This document shows, one piece after another, positions 9,332 to 17,643 of a stretch of 64,000 bases of DNA. The first letter of the stretch is position 1. Every line of letters begins with the position of its first letter. The DNA is from Alcanivorax sp. REN37. Its GTDB lineage: Bacteria; Pseudomonadota; Gammaproteobacteria; Pseudomonadales; Alcanivoracaceae. The translations under genes and the position numbers were made by a program. The stretch covers positions 53,623-117,622 of the forward strand of contig NZ_JBGCUO010000003.1 of the NCBI RefSeq assembly GCF_041102775.1. Direction: 5' to 3'. Below the pieces are notes generated by a model. It was not told where the DNA came from. It saw nothing but the letters and a program-made list of their open reading frames with translations, and searched no databases.

Positions 9332-11776
9332 ATGAGACCAACCGCCGCCGCAACCGGCGCTCTGCGCACTGTACTGCTACTGATGTTGTGCCTGCTCTGC
9401 GGCAGCGCTTTAGCCAGTGGCCCGACGCCGACCCAGCTGGCCGATACACCGCTGCCGCGCCAGCAACTGTCTGGCCCATTATGGTGGCTCAACAGCCCCA
9501 CACCGTTAGACGCCGAGCAGGCGCTGAGACGTTTGCAGGACGGTTACGGCCGTATCCTCGATGCCACCTTCCCGGCGCTCGGCTTCCGCTCCAACACGCA
9601 GTGGTTCCTGCTACAGCTGGAACAGACCGGCGCCCAGCACGAATGGGTACTGCAGTTGGGCCGCCCTTATCTTGATCACGTGCGCCTGTATCGAGTGGAA
9701 CAAGATCAACCCATTTTGCTGCACACGCTTGGGGGTGCCGAGCCGTTCCACGAGCGGCCTTTGGCTGATCGCAGTCTGAGCGTACCGCTGACACTGGCCC
9801 CCGGTCAGCACAGCTTCCTGCTAGCGGTAAAAACCGATACCGCCATCGACCTGCCAATCCGGTTGCTGACCCAGTCCGAGTTCGCACGCCAGCAATCCCG
9901 CGACGGTCTGCGCCTTGGCCTGTTCTACGGCGCCATGCTGATCATGGTGCTGTTCAATCTGTTCCTGTTCATGTCCAGCGGCGACCGCAGTTACCTCTAC
10001 TATGTGGCACACTTGGCCAGCGTCGGCCTCAACCTGTTGACCCGCGACGGCCTTGCCTACCAGTACCTGTGGCCGGATGCGCCGCACTGGAACCACTACA
10101 GTCTGGTGCTGCTGAACGCGGTGGCGGTGAGTTCGTCGATTCTGTTCACCTCGCACTTCCTTGGCCTGTCCAAGGACCGCCCCGCTATTCACCGCCATGT
10201 GCTGCTAGCCGCCGGACTGGTGCTAATGGTGAGTTTCGCCGCACCGTTGGATTACAGCCTGGCACTGCGACTGAGCGCTCTGGTGGTGGTGATTTGGGTG
10301 CTGGCTGCCAACATATTGGCGATCCGGGAATGGCGGCTGGGGCAGCGCTCGGCAGGCTATTTCTTCAGCGCGTTCTTCGTGCTCGGGCTGTGCTCCACCC
10401 TGTACGTGCTCAAAGGCTTCGGCGTGCTGCCGGTGAGCACCTGGCTGGAAAGCGCTATGCAGTTCGGGCTGGCGTTACAGGCGCTGCTGCTGTCGTTCGC
10501 GCTGGCCGACCGCATGAACACGCTGACGCTGCGCAGCAATCGTGCCCAGCAGGCCGCCAACAGCGAGCTAGAAGAGCGGGTGCGCGAACGCACCCAGGCA
10601 CTCAACACCGCGCTCGATGCCCGCAACCAGTTTCTGGCGGTGATGGGCCATGAAATCCGCACACCACTGAACGGCATCATCGGCACCCTCGACTTGCTGC
10701 GCGACACCCCGCTGACCAGCGATCAGGCCCGGCATTTGGGCATCATTGAGCAGTCCGGCCACAACCTGCTGACGCTGATCGACGACGTGCTCGATTACTC
10801 ACGGTTGGAGGCCGGCAAAATGCCGATTCAGAGCGCCACTGTGGATCTGGCGACGCTGACCGAGGAATGCGTGCAGCTGTTCCAGTCCCGCGCCGCCCGC
10901 GACGGCAATCGCATCAGTCATTACCTGGCGCCGTCAGCGCTGCAGCCGGTGCTGGGTGACCCACTGCGGCTAAGGCAAGTATTGGTGAACCTACTCAGCA
11001 ACGCAGTGAAGTTCACTGATCACGGCGAAATCTGGGTGCGCTGGTACCGTGATGAGCGGCGCCCGGAATTCATGGTGTGTGAGGTGGAGGATACCGGCAT
11101 CGGCATTCCCCGCGAGCAACTGACCGAACTGTTCGAGCAGTTCCGCCAGGTCGACGGCTCCAGTTCGCGCCGGCATGGGGGCACCGGTTTGGGTCTGGCA
11201 ATCTGCCGCCAAATCGTGGAAGCCATGGGTGGCGACATCAGCGTTGATTCAATTCCTCAGCGCGGCTCCTGCTTCACCTTCCGCGTACCGCTGCCGATTT
11301 CCCAAGCGATCAACCCCGTCGCTGACGATGAGCGCCCAGCCGGGGTGCGCAGCGCACGACTGCTGGTGGTGGACGACAACCCGATTAACCTGATGGTGGC
11401 AGAAGGGCTGTGTCGCAAATTGGGCCACGAGGTGGAAAGCGCCGACAGCGGCATGGCTGCCATCGATCGGCTGATGTCCAGCCGCTGGCCATTCGAAGTG
11501 ATTCTGCTGGACTGTGAGATGCCTGGCCTGGACGGCTACGCCACCGCGCGGCGCATCATCGGTCTGCAGCAGCAGGGACTGGTGGCGCCGGCGCCGATCA
11601 TTGCCCTCAGCGCCCATGCGCTGCCGGAAAAAGTCGCCGCCTGTTTTGACGCCGGCATGGTCGGCCACATCGACAAGCCGGTGACGCTGGCCAAGCTCGA
11701 GCAAGGGCTGCGCGCGGTACTAGCGCCGCCGCGGGCGCTGGCGGCCACCGCTCAGTCCAATTCGCGCAGTAACTGA
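9332..11776 (+). CDS. 7TMR-DISM hybrid sensor histidine kinase with receiver domain
   Basis: An 814-residue inner-membrane sensor. An N-terminal signal segment (to about residue 30) is followed by a periplasmic 7TMR-DISM extracellular-2 type domain to about 185, seven membrane helices (about 190-385), and a short coiled coil. Then come HisKA with H440 in MGHEIRTPLNG, HATPase with N box QVLVNLLSNAVKFTD, DTGIGIP and GGTGLGLAI, and a C-terminal receiver with RLLVVDDN and the phospho-acceptor D727 (ILLDCEMPG) and KPV. There is no Hpt domain, so phosphate probably passes to a separate partner. The periplasmic domain family is thought to bind carbohydrates or small ligands. Its end overlaps the convergent VWA gene by 25 bp. 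Confidence 0.93.
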   Translation: MRPTAAATGALRTVLLLMLCLLCGSALASGPTPTQLADTPLPRQQLSGPLWWLNSPTPLDAEQALRRLQDGYGRILDATFPALGFRSNTQWFLLQLEQTGAQHEWVLQLGRPYLDHVRLYRVEQDQPILLHTLGGAEPFHERPLADRSLSVPLTLAPGQHSFLLAVKTDTAIDLPIRLLTQSEFARQQSRDGLRLGLFYGAMLIMVLFNLFLFMSSGDRSYLYYVAHLASVGLNLLTRDGLAYQYLWPDAPHWNHYSLVLLNAVAVSSSILFTSHFLGLSKDRPAIHRHVLLAAGLVLMVSFAAPLDYSLALRLSALVVVIWVLAANILAIREWRLGQRSAGYFFSAFFVLGLCSTLYVLKGFGVLPVSTWLESAMQFGLALQALLLSFALADRMNTLTLRSNRAQQAANSELEERVRERTQALNTALDARNQFLAVMGHEIRTPLNGIIGTLDLLRDTPLTSDQARHLGIIEQSGHNLLTLIDDVLDYSRLEAGKMPIQSATVDLATLTEECVQLFQSRAARDGNRISHYLAPSALQPVLGDPLRLRQVLVNLLSNAVKFTDHGEIWVRWYRDERRPEFMVCEVEDTGIGIPREQLTELFEQFRQVDGSSSRRHGGTGLGLAICRQIVEAMGGDISVDSIPQRGSCFTFRVPLPISQAINPVADDERPAGVRSARLLVVDDNPINLMVAEGLCRKLGHEVESADSGMAAIDRLMSSRWPFEVILLDCEMPGLDGYATARRIIGLQQQGLVAPAPIIALSAHALPEKVAACFDAGMVGHIDKPVTLAKLEQGLRAVLAPPRALAATAQSNSRSN

Positions 11777-13158
11777 TCGACGAACAGCTCCAGCTGTTGC
11801 AGCGTGCGGCATGACACCGCCATGCGGCAGTAGGGTCGGTAGGCAGGCATTTCCGAGTCGCCACTGCCCCAGCGGTTGCGCGCCTCGGGGTTCAGCCACA
11901 GCACCCGGGCACTGCGTTCGGCAATGCGCGCCAGCCACTGCTGCCCGGCCGGCAAACCGTTGTTGCGGGCATCACCGAGGATGATCACCGTGGCATGGGG
12001 GTCCAATGCCGCTTGATGCTGCTGCCAGAATTGCTCCAGCATGCTGGCGTAATCGGTGCCACTGCCGGCGAAATCATCCAACACCCGCGCCACCGCCTGG
12101 CTAGCACTCAGTTGGCCATCATTGAAGTAATGCGTCACTTCCCCGGAGCGAGCAGCGAACGCGAACGAGCGCACCGCCGGCAACACGTCGTTGAGCGCGT
12201 AGAGGAACATCAGCAAGAACCGGCTGGCGGTGGCCACCGACGAGGACACGTCGCAAATCACCCATACCTTGGGCCGCCGGCGCGGACGCGCGCGCCATAC
12301 CAGCTTCATCGGAATGCCATCGGTATGCATGCTGGCCTGCACCGTGCGGCGCACGTCCAGTTCGCCGCGTTTAGCGCGCCGCTTGCGGCGGCCATGCCGA
12401 GCCGCCAGCTTGCGCGCCATGCGTTGGATCAGCCGCTCCACATCTCGGAATTCATGCAGGTGGCGCAGATCAGTGGTGCGCATCGCCCATTCGCGCAGGC
12501 GCTCGCCTTCCTCACGACCCTGCAATGCAAACGCCTGCTCCACCTCCGCCAGCGCCCGCCGCTGCAAGGCGGTACGTGCCGCGCGCAGCGCAGCCGCGCG
12601 CGGGTGCCCAGCCCGCTCCCACGTCAGCAGCTGCTCATCGACCTGTTCGATGCCCATCGCCACCAACATGCGCCGCGCGAACAGACCTTTCTGGGTAATC
12701 ACCCGGATCTGCCACAGCCCAGCCTCGGCGGCAGCACGCGCCAGTGCGGCGCTGAGAGCCGGCTGGTCATCGGCGAGCAGCGCCGCCACTAGTTCGCCGC
12801 CTTCGCCCTGGCCTTGCCCCTCGCCTTGGCTGCCCTGTCCGCCCTGACCACCACCGCCCTGCCCGGACTGGCCTGGTGCGAACGCCTGGTCGGCGGCGGC
12901 CGGCGGCGGGGCTGGCAATGGCACCGCAGCAACCTCCATCAGCGGTGGCCGGAAATACTGGTCGAAGGTGGTGAAGAACTGCTGCTTGGCGGCGTCATCC
13001 TTGGCGAGACATTGCGCCCAGGCGCTGCGCAGCGCGGGGCGCGAGTCATAGCCCAATTGCAACAGCGCCCGCAGGCCGTCTTCTGCTTCCGCCGGCGACA
13101 CTGCCACACCGGCGCCACGTAGCGCCTTGATGAAAGCGGTGTAATTGTGCAGCGGCAT
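11752..13158 (-). CDS. VWA-domain (CoxE-like) protein
   Basis: 468 residues, cytoplasmic. It has an N-terminal helical region, a Gly/Gln-rich linker (about 96-121), a basic helical middle with RKRRAKRGELDVRRT (about 259-273), and a C-terminal von Willebrand A domain. The metal-binding MIDAS is DVSSS (D303, S305, S307), with GSGTDY supplying the Thr and Asp ligands further on. Proteins of this type act with MoxR ATPases as chaperone-like pairs that insert metals or remodel partner complexes. The start codon overlaps the stop of the moxR-like gene by one base (TGATG), which implies strict translational coupling. The client protein is unknown. Confidence 0.9.
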   Translation of the reverse strand: MPLHNYTAFIKALRGAGVAVSPAEAEDGLRALLQLGYDSRPALRSAWAQCLAKDDAAKQQFFTTFDQYFRPPLMEVAAVPLPAPPPAAADQAFAPGQSGQGGGGQGGQGSQGEGQGQGEGGELVAALLADDQPALSAALARAAAEAGLWQIRVITQKGLFARRMLVAMGIEQVDEQLLTWERAGHPRAAALRAARTALQRRALAEVEQAFALQGREEGERLREWAMRTTDLRHLHEFRDVERLIQRMARKLAARHGRRKRRAKRGELDVRRTVQASMHTDGIPMKLVWRARPRRRPKVWVICDVSSSVATASRFLLMFLYALNDVLPAVRSFAFAARSGEVTHYFNDGQLSASQAVARVLDDFAGSGTDYASMLEQFWQQHQAALDPHATVIILGDARNNGLPAGQQWLARIAERSARVLWLNPEARNRWGSGDSEMPAYRPYCRMAVSCRTLQQLELFVDQLLRELD

Positions 13159-14075
13159 CAGGCGCTCAGCAGGCGGTGCAGTTGATCGCGCACCAGCGCC
13201 ACATCTTCCTCATGCTTGAGCAGCACCCGCAACGTGGCCGTCACCAGCGCCGGGTCAAGGCTGTCCGCATGCAGCACCAACAGCGCGCGAGCCCAATCCA
13301 GCGTCTCGGATACCGCGGGGCGCTTTTTCAGATCCAGTTCACGCAGTTTGGCGACGAAGCCCGCCAGTTGACTGGCCAGCTCAGCATCCAACTGCGGCAA
13401 GCGGGCGCGCAGGATGCGCTGCTCGAGCTTCAGATCTGGAAACGGAATGAACAGATGCAGACAGCGACGCTTGAGCGCGTCGGACAGCTCGCGGGAGTTG
13501 TTACTGGTGAGCACCACCAGCGGCGGCTGCTGGGCACGCACGGTACCAAGCTCAGGAATGGTCACTTGGTAATCAGACAGCAGTTCCAGCAAGAACGCTT
13601 CGAACTCGGCATCGGCCTTATCGATCTCGTCGATTAGCAGCACTGCGCGCTGCGGCGATTGCAGCGCCGCCAGCAGCGGTCGGGCCTGGAGGAAGTCCGC
13701 CGAATAAAACAGCTCACCGGGGCCCTGCAGGGCAGCCAGACTGTCTTCCACGCTGGCGGCGCTATCCAGCAGCGACGCTAACTTTTCCTTCAGCAATTGG
13801 GTGTAGAGCAGTTGCTTGCTGTATTTCCACTCGTACAGCGCTCGCGATTCGTCCAGCCCCTCGTAGCACTGCAGCCGGATCAGCGGCGCAGCCAGCACCG
13901 CGGCAGCGGTTTTCGCCAGCTCAGTCTTGCCGACGCCGGGGGGGCCTTCCACCAGGATGGGTTTGTCCAGATGCTGGGCGAGGAACACCGACATGGCGAT
14001 GTCGTCGGTGCCGATGTAGCCCTCGGCAGCGAACGCCGCCAGCACATCGGCCGGGGAAGCAGGAAGCGGATTCAT
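13158..14075 (-). CDS. MoxR-family AAA+ ATPase
   Basis: A 305-residue AAA+ ATPase. Walker A is GPPGVGKT (44-51), Walker B is LLIDEID (146-152), sensor 1 is the VVLTSNNSRELSDALKRRC region, and the C-terminal lid is helical. It is the first gene of a two-gene unit with the VWA protein, a very common pairing (CoxD/CoxE, MoxR/VWA) in which ATP hydrolysis by the ring drives the VWA partner. The 1-bp stop/start overlap supports a stoichiometric complex. Confidence 0.93.
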   Translation of the reverse strand: MNPLPASPADVLAAFAAEGYIGTDDIAMSVFLAQHLDKPILVEGPPGVGKTELAKTAAAVLAAPLIRLQCYEGLDESRALYEWKYSKQLLYTQLLKEKLASLLDSAASVEDSLAALQGPGELFYSADFLQARPLLAALQSPQRAVLLIDEIDKADAEFEAFLLELLSDYQVTIPELGTVRAQQPPLVVLTSNNSRELSDALKRRCLHLFIPFPDLKLEQRILRARLPQLDAELASQLAGFVAKLRELDLKKRPAVSETLDWARALLVLHADSLDPALVTATLRVLLKHEEDVALVRDQLHRLLSA

Positions 14076-14157
14076 CGGAACTGGTCACTCCGTTGCGGGA
14101 TGCGGCGAGTGTAAAGCAACCGCGTCGCGCCAGCCTTGATCACTGTGCCCAACTGGG

Positions 14158-14517
14158 TCAGTGCAAGGTCACCTCATCGCCGAACATGACCGGGGAGCAG
14201 GGCACCTCGTTGTCATCGATATCACCGTCAATGTCGCGGACATCGAAACGCACCGAGGTGACATCGCCGGCAATCAGATCCGGGATGGCATCCAAGAAGG
14301 CGTCCAAGTGATCGGACTCGAAGTGCGTCTCCAGCGCCGTTACCGAGCGCCACTGCTGCCACACCACAATCACGTCAGCGTGGTCGATCGGCAGGTAGAC
14401 CTCGTAGGACAGGCATCCGTCCTCAGCCCGCGCTGCGTCGGCCAGCGCACGCACCAGCGCCACGGCCTGCTCGCGGCACTGGGCTTTGATGGGGAACTCG
14501 CCTTTCACAATGATCAT
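14158..14517 (-). CDS. Antibiotic-biosynthesis-monooxygenase (ABM) domain protein
   Basis: 119 residues from ATG 14515-14517 (MIIVKGEFPIK). The long in-frame extension to 14607 is low-complexity and overlaps the nitroreductase stop, so I exclude it. The ferredoxin-like ABM fold is indicated by QAVALVRALADAARAEDGCLSYEVYLP, the VIVVWQQWRSVTALETHFESDHLDAF pattern and the final strand VTSVRFDVRDI. Such proteins (YgiN-like) are quinol or small-aromatic monooxygenases, or heme-degrading relatives; the substrate is not deducible. It follows the nitroreductase by 86 bp on the same strand. The C-terminal acidic extension DIDGDIDDNEVPC is unusual. Confidence 0.75.
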   Translation of the reverse strand: MIIVKGEFPIKAQCREQAVALVRALADAARAEDGCLSYEVYLPIDHADVIVVWQQWRSVTALETHFESDHLDAFLDAIPDLIAGDVTSVRFDVRDIDGDIDDNEVPCSPVMFGDEVTLH

Positions 14518-14603
14518 CAGCGTTTCATACCCTGACAGCGGTTTGAAGCGCGCAAGTATAGCACAACCGGCCGGCGCCCGCGGCGGCGGGCACCGGCGGC
14601 CAC

Positions 14604-15281
14604 TCAACCTTTGAAGGTGACGTTGGCGCTCAGCGGCTCACGGCCAACGCGGGTGCGGTTGGCCGCCACCTGCTGGTCTTCAAAGCCGAAACTGATGCCG
14701 CACAGGATCGCTTCGCTGTCCGGCAGGCCGAACTCTTCACGCACCTGATCCGGGTAGTAACGCAGTGCCCCCTGCGCGCAGGAGCCGACGCCGTAGGCCG
14801 TCATCGCCAGCATCAGCGTCTGGATATACATGCCCACGTCCAGCGCCACGGTGACGCCGAAATGGCGTTCCATGCCGATGAACGCCACATGCGGGGCGTC
14901 GAACAGTTCAAAGTTGCGCAGCGCCGCTTTGGCGCGACCGATCTTGTCACCGCGATCAATGCCCATGTTGCCGTACAGCTCCACCGCACAATCCACTTGG
15001 CGCTGGCGATAAACCCCTTCGAAGTTGGGCAGATGATCGAAATCCGGGTTGATCATGACGCCTTGGGACGCCTTCTCCACCATGCGCTCGCGCAGTGCGT
15101 CACGGGTGGCGCCGGAGGCGACATACACTTTCCACGGCTGAATGTTGCAGTTGCTGGGCGCCTGCTGGGCCAAGCGGAAGATGGCGTCCAGGGTATCGGC
15201 CGGCACCGGGTCAGCACGGTAGCCGCGCACGGAACGGCGGTTCAGGATGGCCTGTTCCAGACTCATGTCTGCTGCGGTCAT
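14604..15281 (-). CDS. Nitroreductase-family FMN oxidoreductase
   Basis: A 225-residue flavoprotein with the nitroreductase signatures RRSVRGYRADPVP (FMN phosphate binding), QQAPSNCNIQPWK, a central helical region, and YGVGSCAQGALRYYPDQVR near the C-terminal FMN site. Family members use NAD(P)H to reduce nitro compounds, quinones or flavins. Length is normal. It is transcribed away from the acyl-reductase gene, with the ABM gene downstream. The physiological substrate is unknown. Confidence 0.92.
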   Translation of the reverse strand: MTAADMSLEQAILNRRSVRGYRADPVPADTLDAIFRLAQQAPSNCNIQPWKVYVASGATRDALRERMVEKASQGVMINPDFDHLPNFEGVYRQRQVDCAVELYGNMGIDRGDKIGRAKAALRNFELFDAPHVAFIGMERHFGVTVALDVGMYIQTLMLAMTAYGVGSCAQGALRYYPDQVREEFGLPDSEAILCGISFGFEDQQVAANRTRVGREPLSANVTFKG

Positions 15282-15330
15282 GGAAACTCCTCAGGGCAGA
15301 TGGTGATAAGGGGATTGCATCGCGGCGGAC

Positions 15331-15399
15331 ACTATAGAACCAATCAGTCACCAACTCGACCACGCAAACGGGACCAAGGTGCTCCGCCGGCGTTATAGT
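15331..15399. promoter_or_regulatory. Divergent -10-like elements between nitroreductase and acyl-reductase genes
   Basis: TATAGT occurs on the plus strand at 15394-15399 (toward the gene at 15499) and on the minus strand at 15331-15336 (toward the nitroreductase). Neither has a good -35 at 16-18 bp, so activator dependence or a different promoter is possible. Confidence 0.3.
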
Positions 15400-15498
15400 G
15401 GCCACTGCAGGCGCTCGCAATGACCCTGCATGCCGGCCCTGGTCCCGCGCTCACCGTGCCGGCGGCACTGACACAACATAAAGCGGAGAAAGGAATCC

Positions 15499-17514
15499 AT
15501 GAACTATTTGGTCACCGGTGCCACCGGTTTCATTGGCCGTTTTCTGATCGCTCGCCTGCTGCGCCGCCCCGGCGCCCGGGTCTTTGCAGTGGTCCGCCCC
15601 GGCTCCGATTACAAAATTGATGCTCTGCGCCGGCGTTTAGGGGTCGATGCCGACCAGCTGGTGAGCATCTCCGGCGACCTCAACCGCAAGCTGCTCGGTG
15701 TCAGCCGCCGCGATCTCACCGATCTCACCGGCCATGTGGACCACGTGTTCCACTTGGCGGCGATCTACGATCTGGCGGCCGGCTCGGAACAGCAGCAACA
15801 GGCCAACGTCGAGGGCACCCGCGAGGCCCTGCGGCTGGCCGCCACTCTGCAAGCCGGCTGTTTCCATCACATGAGTTCGATCGCTGCCGGCGGTCTCTAC
15901 CGCGGCGAATTCGGCGAGGACATGTTTGGCGAGGCCGGCGAGCTGGATGATCCCTACTTCCGCACCAAGCACGATTCTGAACGACTGGTGCGCGAACAGA
16001 CCGACGTGCCGTGGCGCATCTATCGGCCATCGATGGTGGTCGGTGACTCCAGCACCGGCGAAATGGATAAGGTCGACGGACCCTACTTCCTGTTCAAGAT
16101 TATCCAGCGCCTGCACGACTGGCTGCCGCCCTGGGTGCCGCTGATCGGCTTGGAAGGCGGTTACTACAACTTGGTGCCGGTGGACTTCGTCGCCGATGCG
16201 GTGGATCACATTGCCCACCAACCGGACCGTGATGGTCAGTGCTTCCACCTCACCGACAGCCGCCACTACCGGCTCGGTGAACTGATGAACCTGATCGCAG
16301 CGGTGGCCGATGCGCCGAAATTCGCGCTGCGGGTGGATGCCACGGCGATCGACCACGTGCCGATGCTGGGCAAGGTCGGTGCCGGCCTTGGCCGCATTAC
16401 CCCCAGCAAGTTCATGCTCAGCCAAGTGCTGGAACGGCTCGACATGCCGGAAGCGGTGATGAAGTTCATGAACTTCCCCACCACCTACAGCAACCAGCGC
16501 ACCCGCGACGCGCTGGCCGATTCCGACATCCAAGTGCCAGAACTGGAGAGCTACGCGCAGCTGCTGTGGGACTACTGGAGCAACCACCTCGACCCGGAGC
16601 GCGACGAGCGTGAGGACCCGCACCGAGTGTGGCCATCACTGGAGCAGAAAGTGGCCGGCAAAGTGGTGCTGATCACCGGCGCCACCTCCGGCATCGGCAA
16701 GGCCAGCGCCCTGAAACTGGCGCGCGCCGGCGCGCGCGTGCTGGTGGTAGCGCGCAGTGCCGACAAGCTCAGTGAAACCCTGGACGAGATCAAAAAGCTG
16801 GGTGGTACCGCCCACGCTTACAGCTGCGATGTCACCGACATGGAGGCCTGCGACCGGCTGGCGGCACAGGTGCTGGCGGAACATGGCGGAGTCGATGTGC
16901 TGGTCAACAACGCGGGCCGCTCAATCCGCCGCTCGGTGGCCAATAGTGTCGACCGCTTCCATGACTTCGAGCGCACCATGCAGCTCAACTACTTTGGCGC
17001 GCTGCGGCTGATCATGGCGCTACTGCCAAGCATGCTGGAGCGCGAAGGCGGCCATGTGATCAACATTTCCTCGATCGGCGTGCTCACCAACGCCCCGCGC
17101 TTCTCCGCCTACGTGGCGTCGAAAGCGGCACTGGATGCATTCAGTCGCTGCGCGGCCTCAGAGCTGGCCCACCAGGGCATCCGCTTCACCACCATCAACA
17201 TGCCGCTGGTGCGCACGCCAATGATCGCGCCGACCAAGATCTACAACCATGTGCCCACCATCAGTCCGTCGCAGGCCGCGGACATGATCTGCGAAGCGGT
17301 GGTGAAGCAACCGAAGCGGGTGGCCACGCAGCTGGGCATCCTCGGCTCGGTGGCGCACTTCCTGACGCCGCGTATTACCGAAACCATCATGAACACTGGC
17401 TACAAGTTGTTCTCCGACTCGGCCGCCGCGTTGGGCGAGCAAGCCCCTTCACCGGAGCGCCGCCGCCGTGAGCAACGCGCGTTCTCGCGGCTGTTCAAGG
17501 GCATCCACTGGTAA
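15499..17514 (+). CDS. Two-domain fatty acyl-CoA/acyl-ACP reductase (SDR fusion)
   Basis: A 671-residue cytosolic fusion of two short-chain-dehydrogenase domains. The N-terminal extended-SDR part has GATGFIG (7-13), YFRTK (Tyr153-Lys157) and PSMVVGDSSTGEMDKVDGPY. The C-terminal classical SDR has GATSGIG (394-400), NNAGRSIRRS, an ISS serine region, and Tyr538/Lys542 in AYVASK. Order, length and stretches such as HDFERTMQLNYFG and the terminal KGIHW closely match the roughly 660-aa Marinobacter reductase (Maqu_2507 type), which converts acyl-CoA or acyl-ACP to fatty alcohol for wax esters. AAAGGA lies about 6 bases before the ATG. A strong hairpin follows the stop. The precise substrate is inferred. 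Confidence 0.85.
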   Translation: MNYLVTGATGFIGRFLIARLLRRPGARVFAVVRPGSDYKIDALRRRLGVDADQLVSISGDLNRKLLGVSRRDLTDLTGHVDHVFHLAAIYDLAAGSEQQQQANVEGTREALRLAATLQAGCFHHMSSIAAGGLYRGEFGEDMFGEAGELDDPYFRTKHDSERLVREQTDVPWRIYRPSMVVGDSSTGEMDKVDGPYFLFKIIQRLHDWLPPWVPLIGLEGGYYNLVPVDFVADAVDHIAHQPDRDGQCFHLTDSRHYRLGELMNLIAAVADAPKFALRVDATAIDHVPMLGKVGAGLGRITPSKFMLSQVLERLDMPEAVMKFMNFPTTYSNQRTRDALADSDIQVPELESYAQLLWDYWSNHLDPERDEREDPHRVWPSLEQKVAGKVVLITGATSGIGKASALKLARAGARVLVVARSADKLSETLDEIKKLGGTAHAYSCDVTDMEACDRLAAQVLAEHGGVDVLVNNAGRSIRRSVANSVDRFHDFERTMQLNYFGALRLIMALLPSMLEREGGHVINISSIGVLTNAPRFSAYVASKAALDAFSRCAASELAHQGIRFTTINMPLVRTPMIAPTKIYNHVPTISPSQAADMICEAVVKQPKRVATQLGILGSVAHFLTPRITETIMNTGYKLFSDSAAALGEQAPSPERRRREQRAFSRLFKGIHW

Positions 17515-17530
17515 CCTGGCGGTGACCGAC

Positions 17531-17558
17531 CCACCCTGCCGCACTTGCGGCAGGGTGG
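17531..17558 (+). terminator. Strong hairpin after the acyl-reductase gene, no U-run
   Basis: A perfect 12-bp GC-rich stem (17531-17542 with 17547-17558) has a 4-nt loop and lies 16 bp after the stop codon. There is no T tract behind it, so it may terminate poorly, protect the mRNA 3' end, or act with Rho. Confidence 0.5.
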
Positions 17559-17643
17559 AGCCCCTGCCACCATCGCCCCACCCTTTCACCGGCGCTGCTG
17601 ACCACTGCGACGCCGTTTGCCGCAGCATCGAGGACCTCCATAC

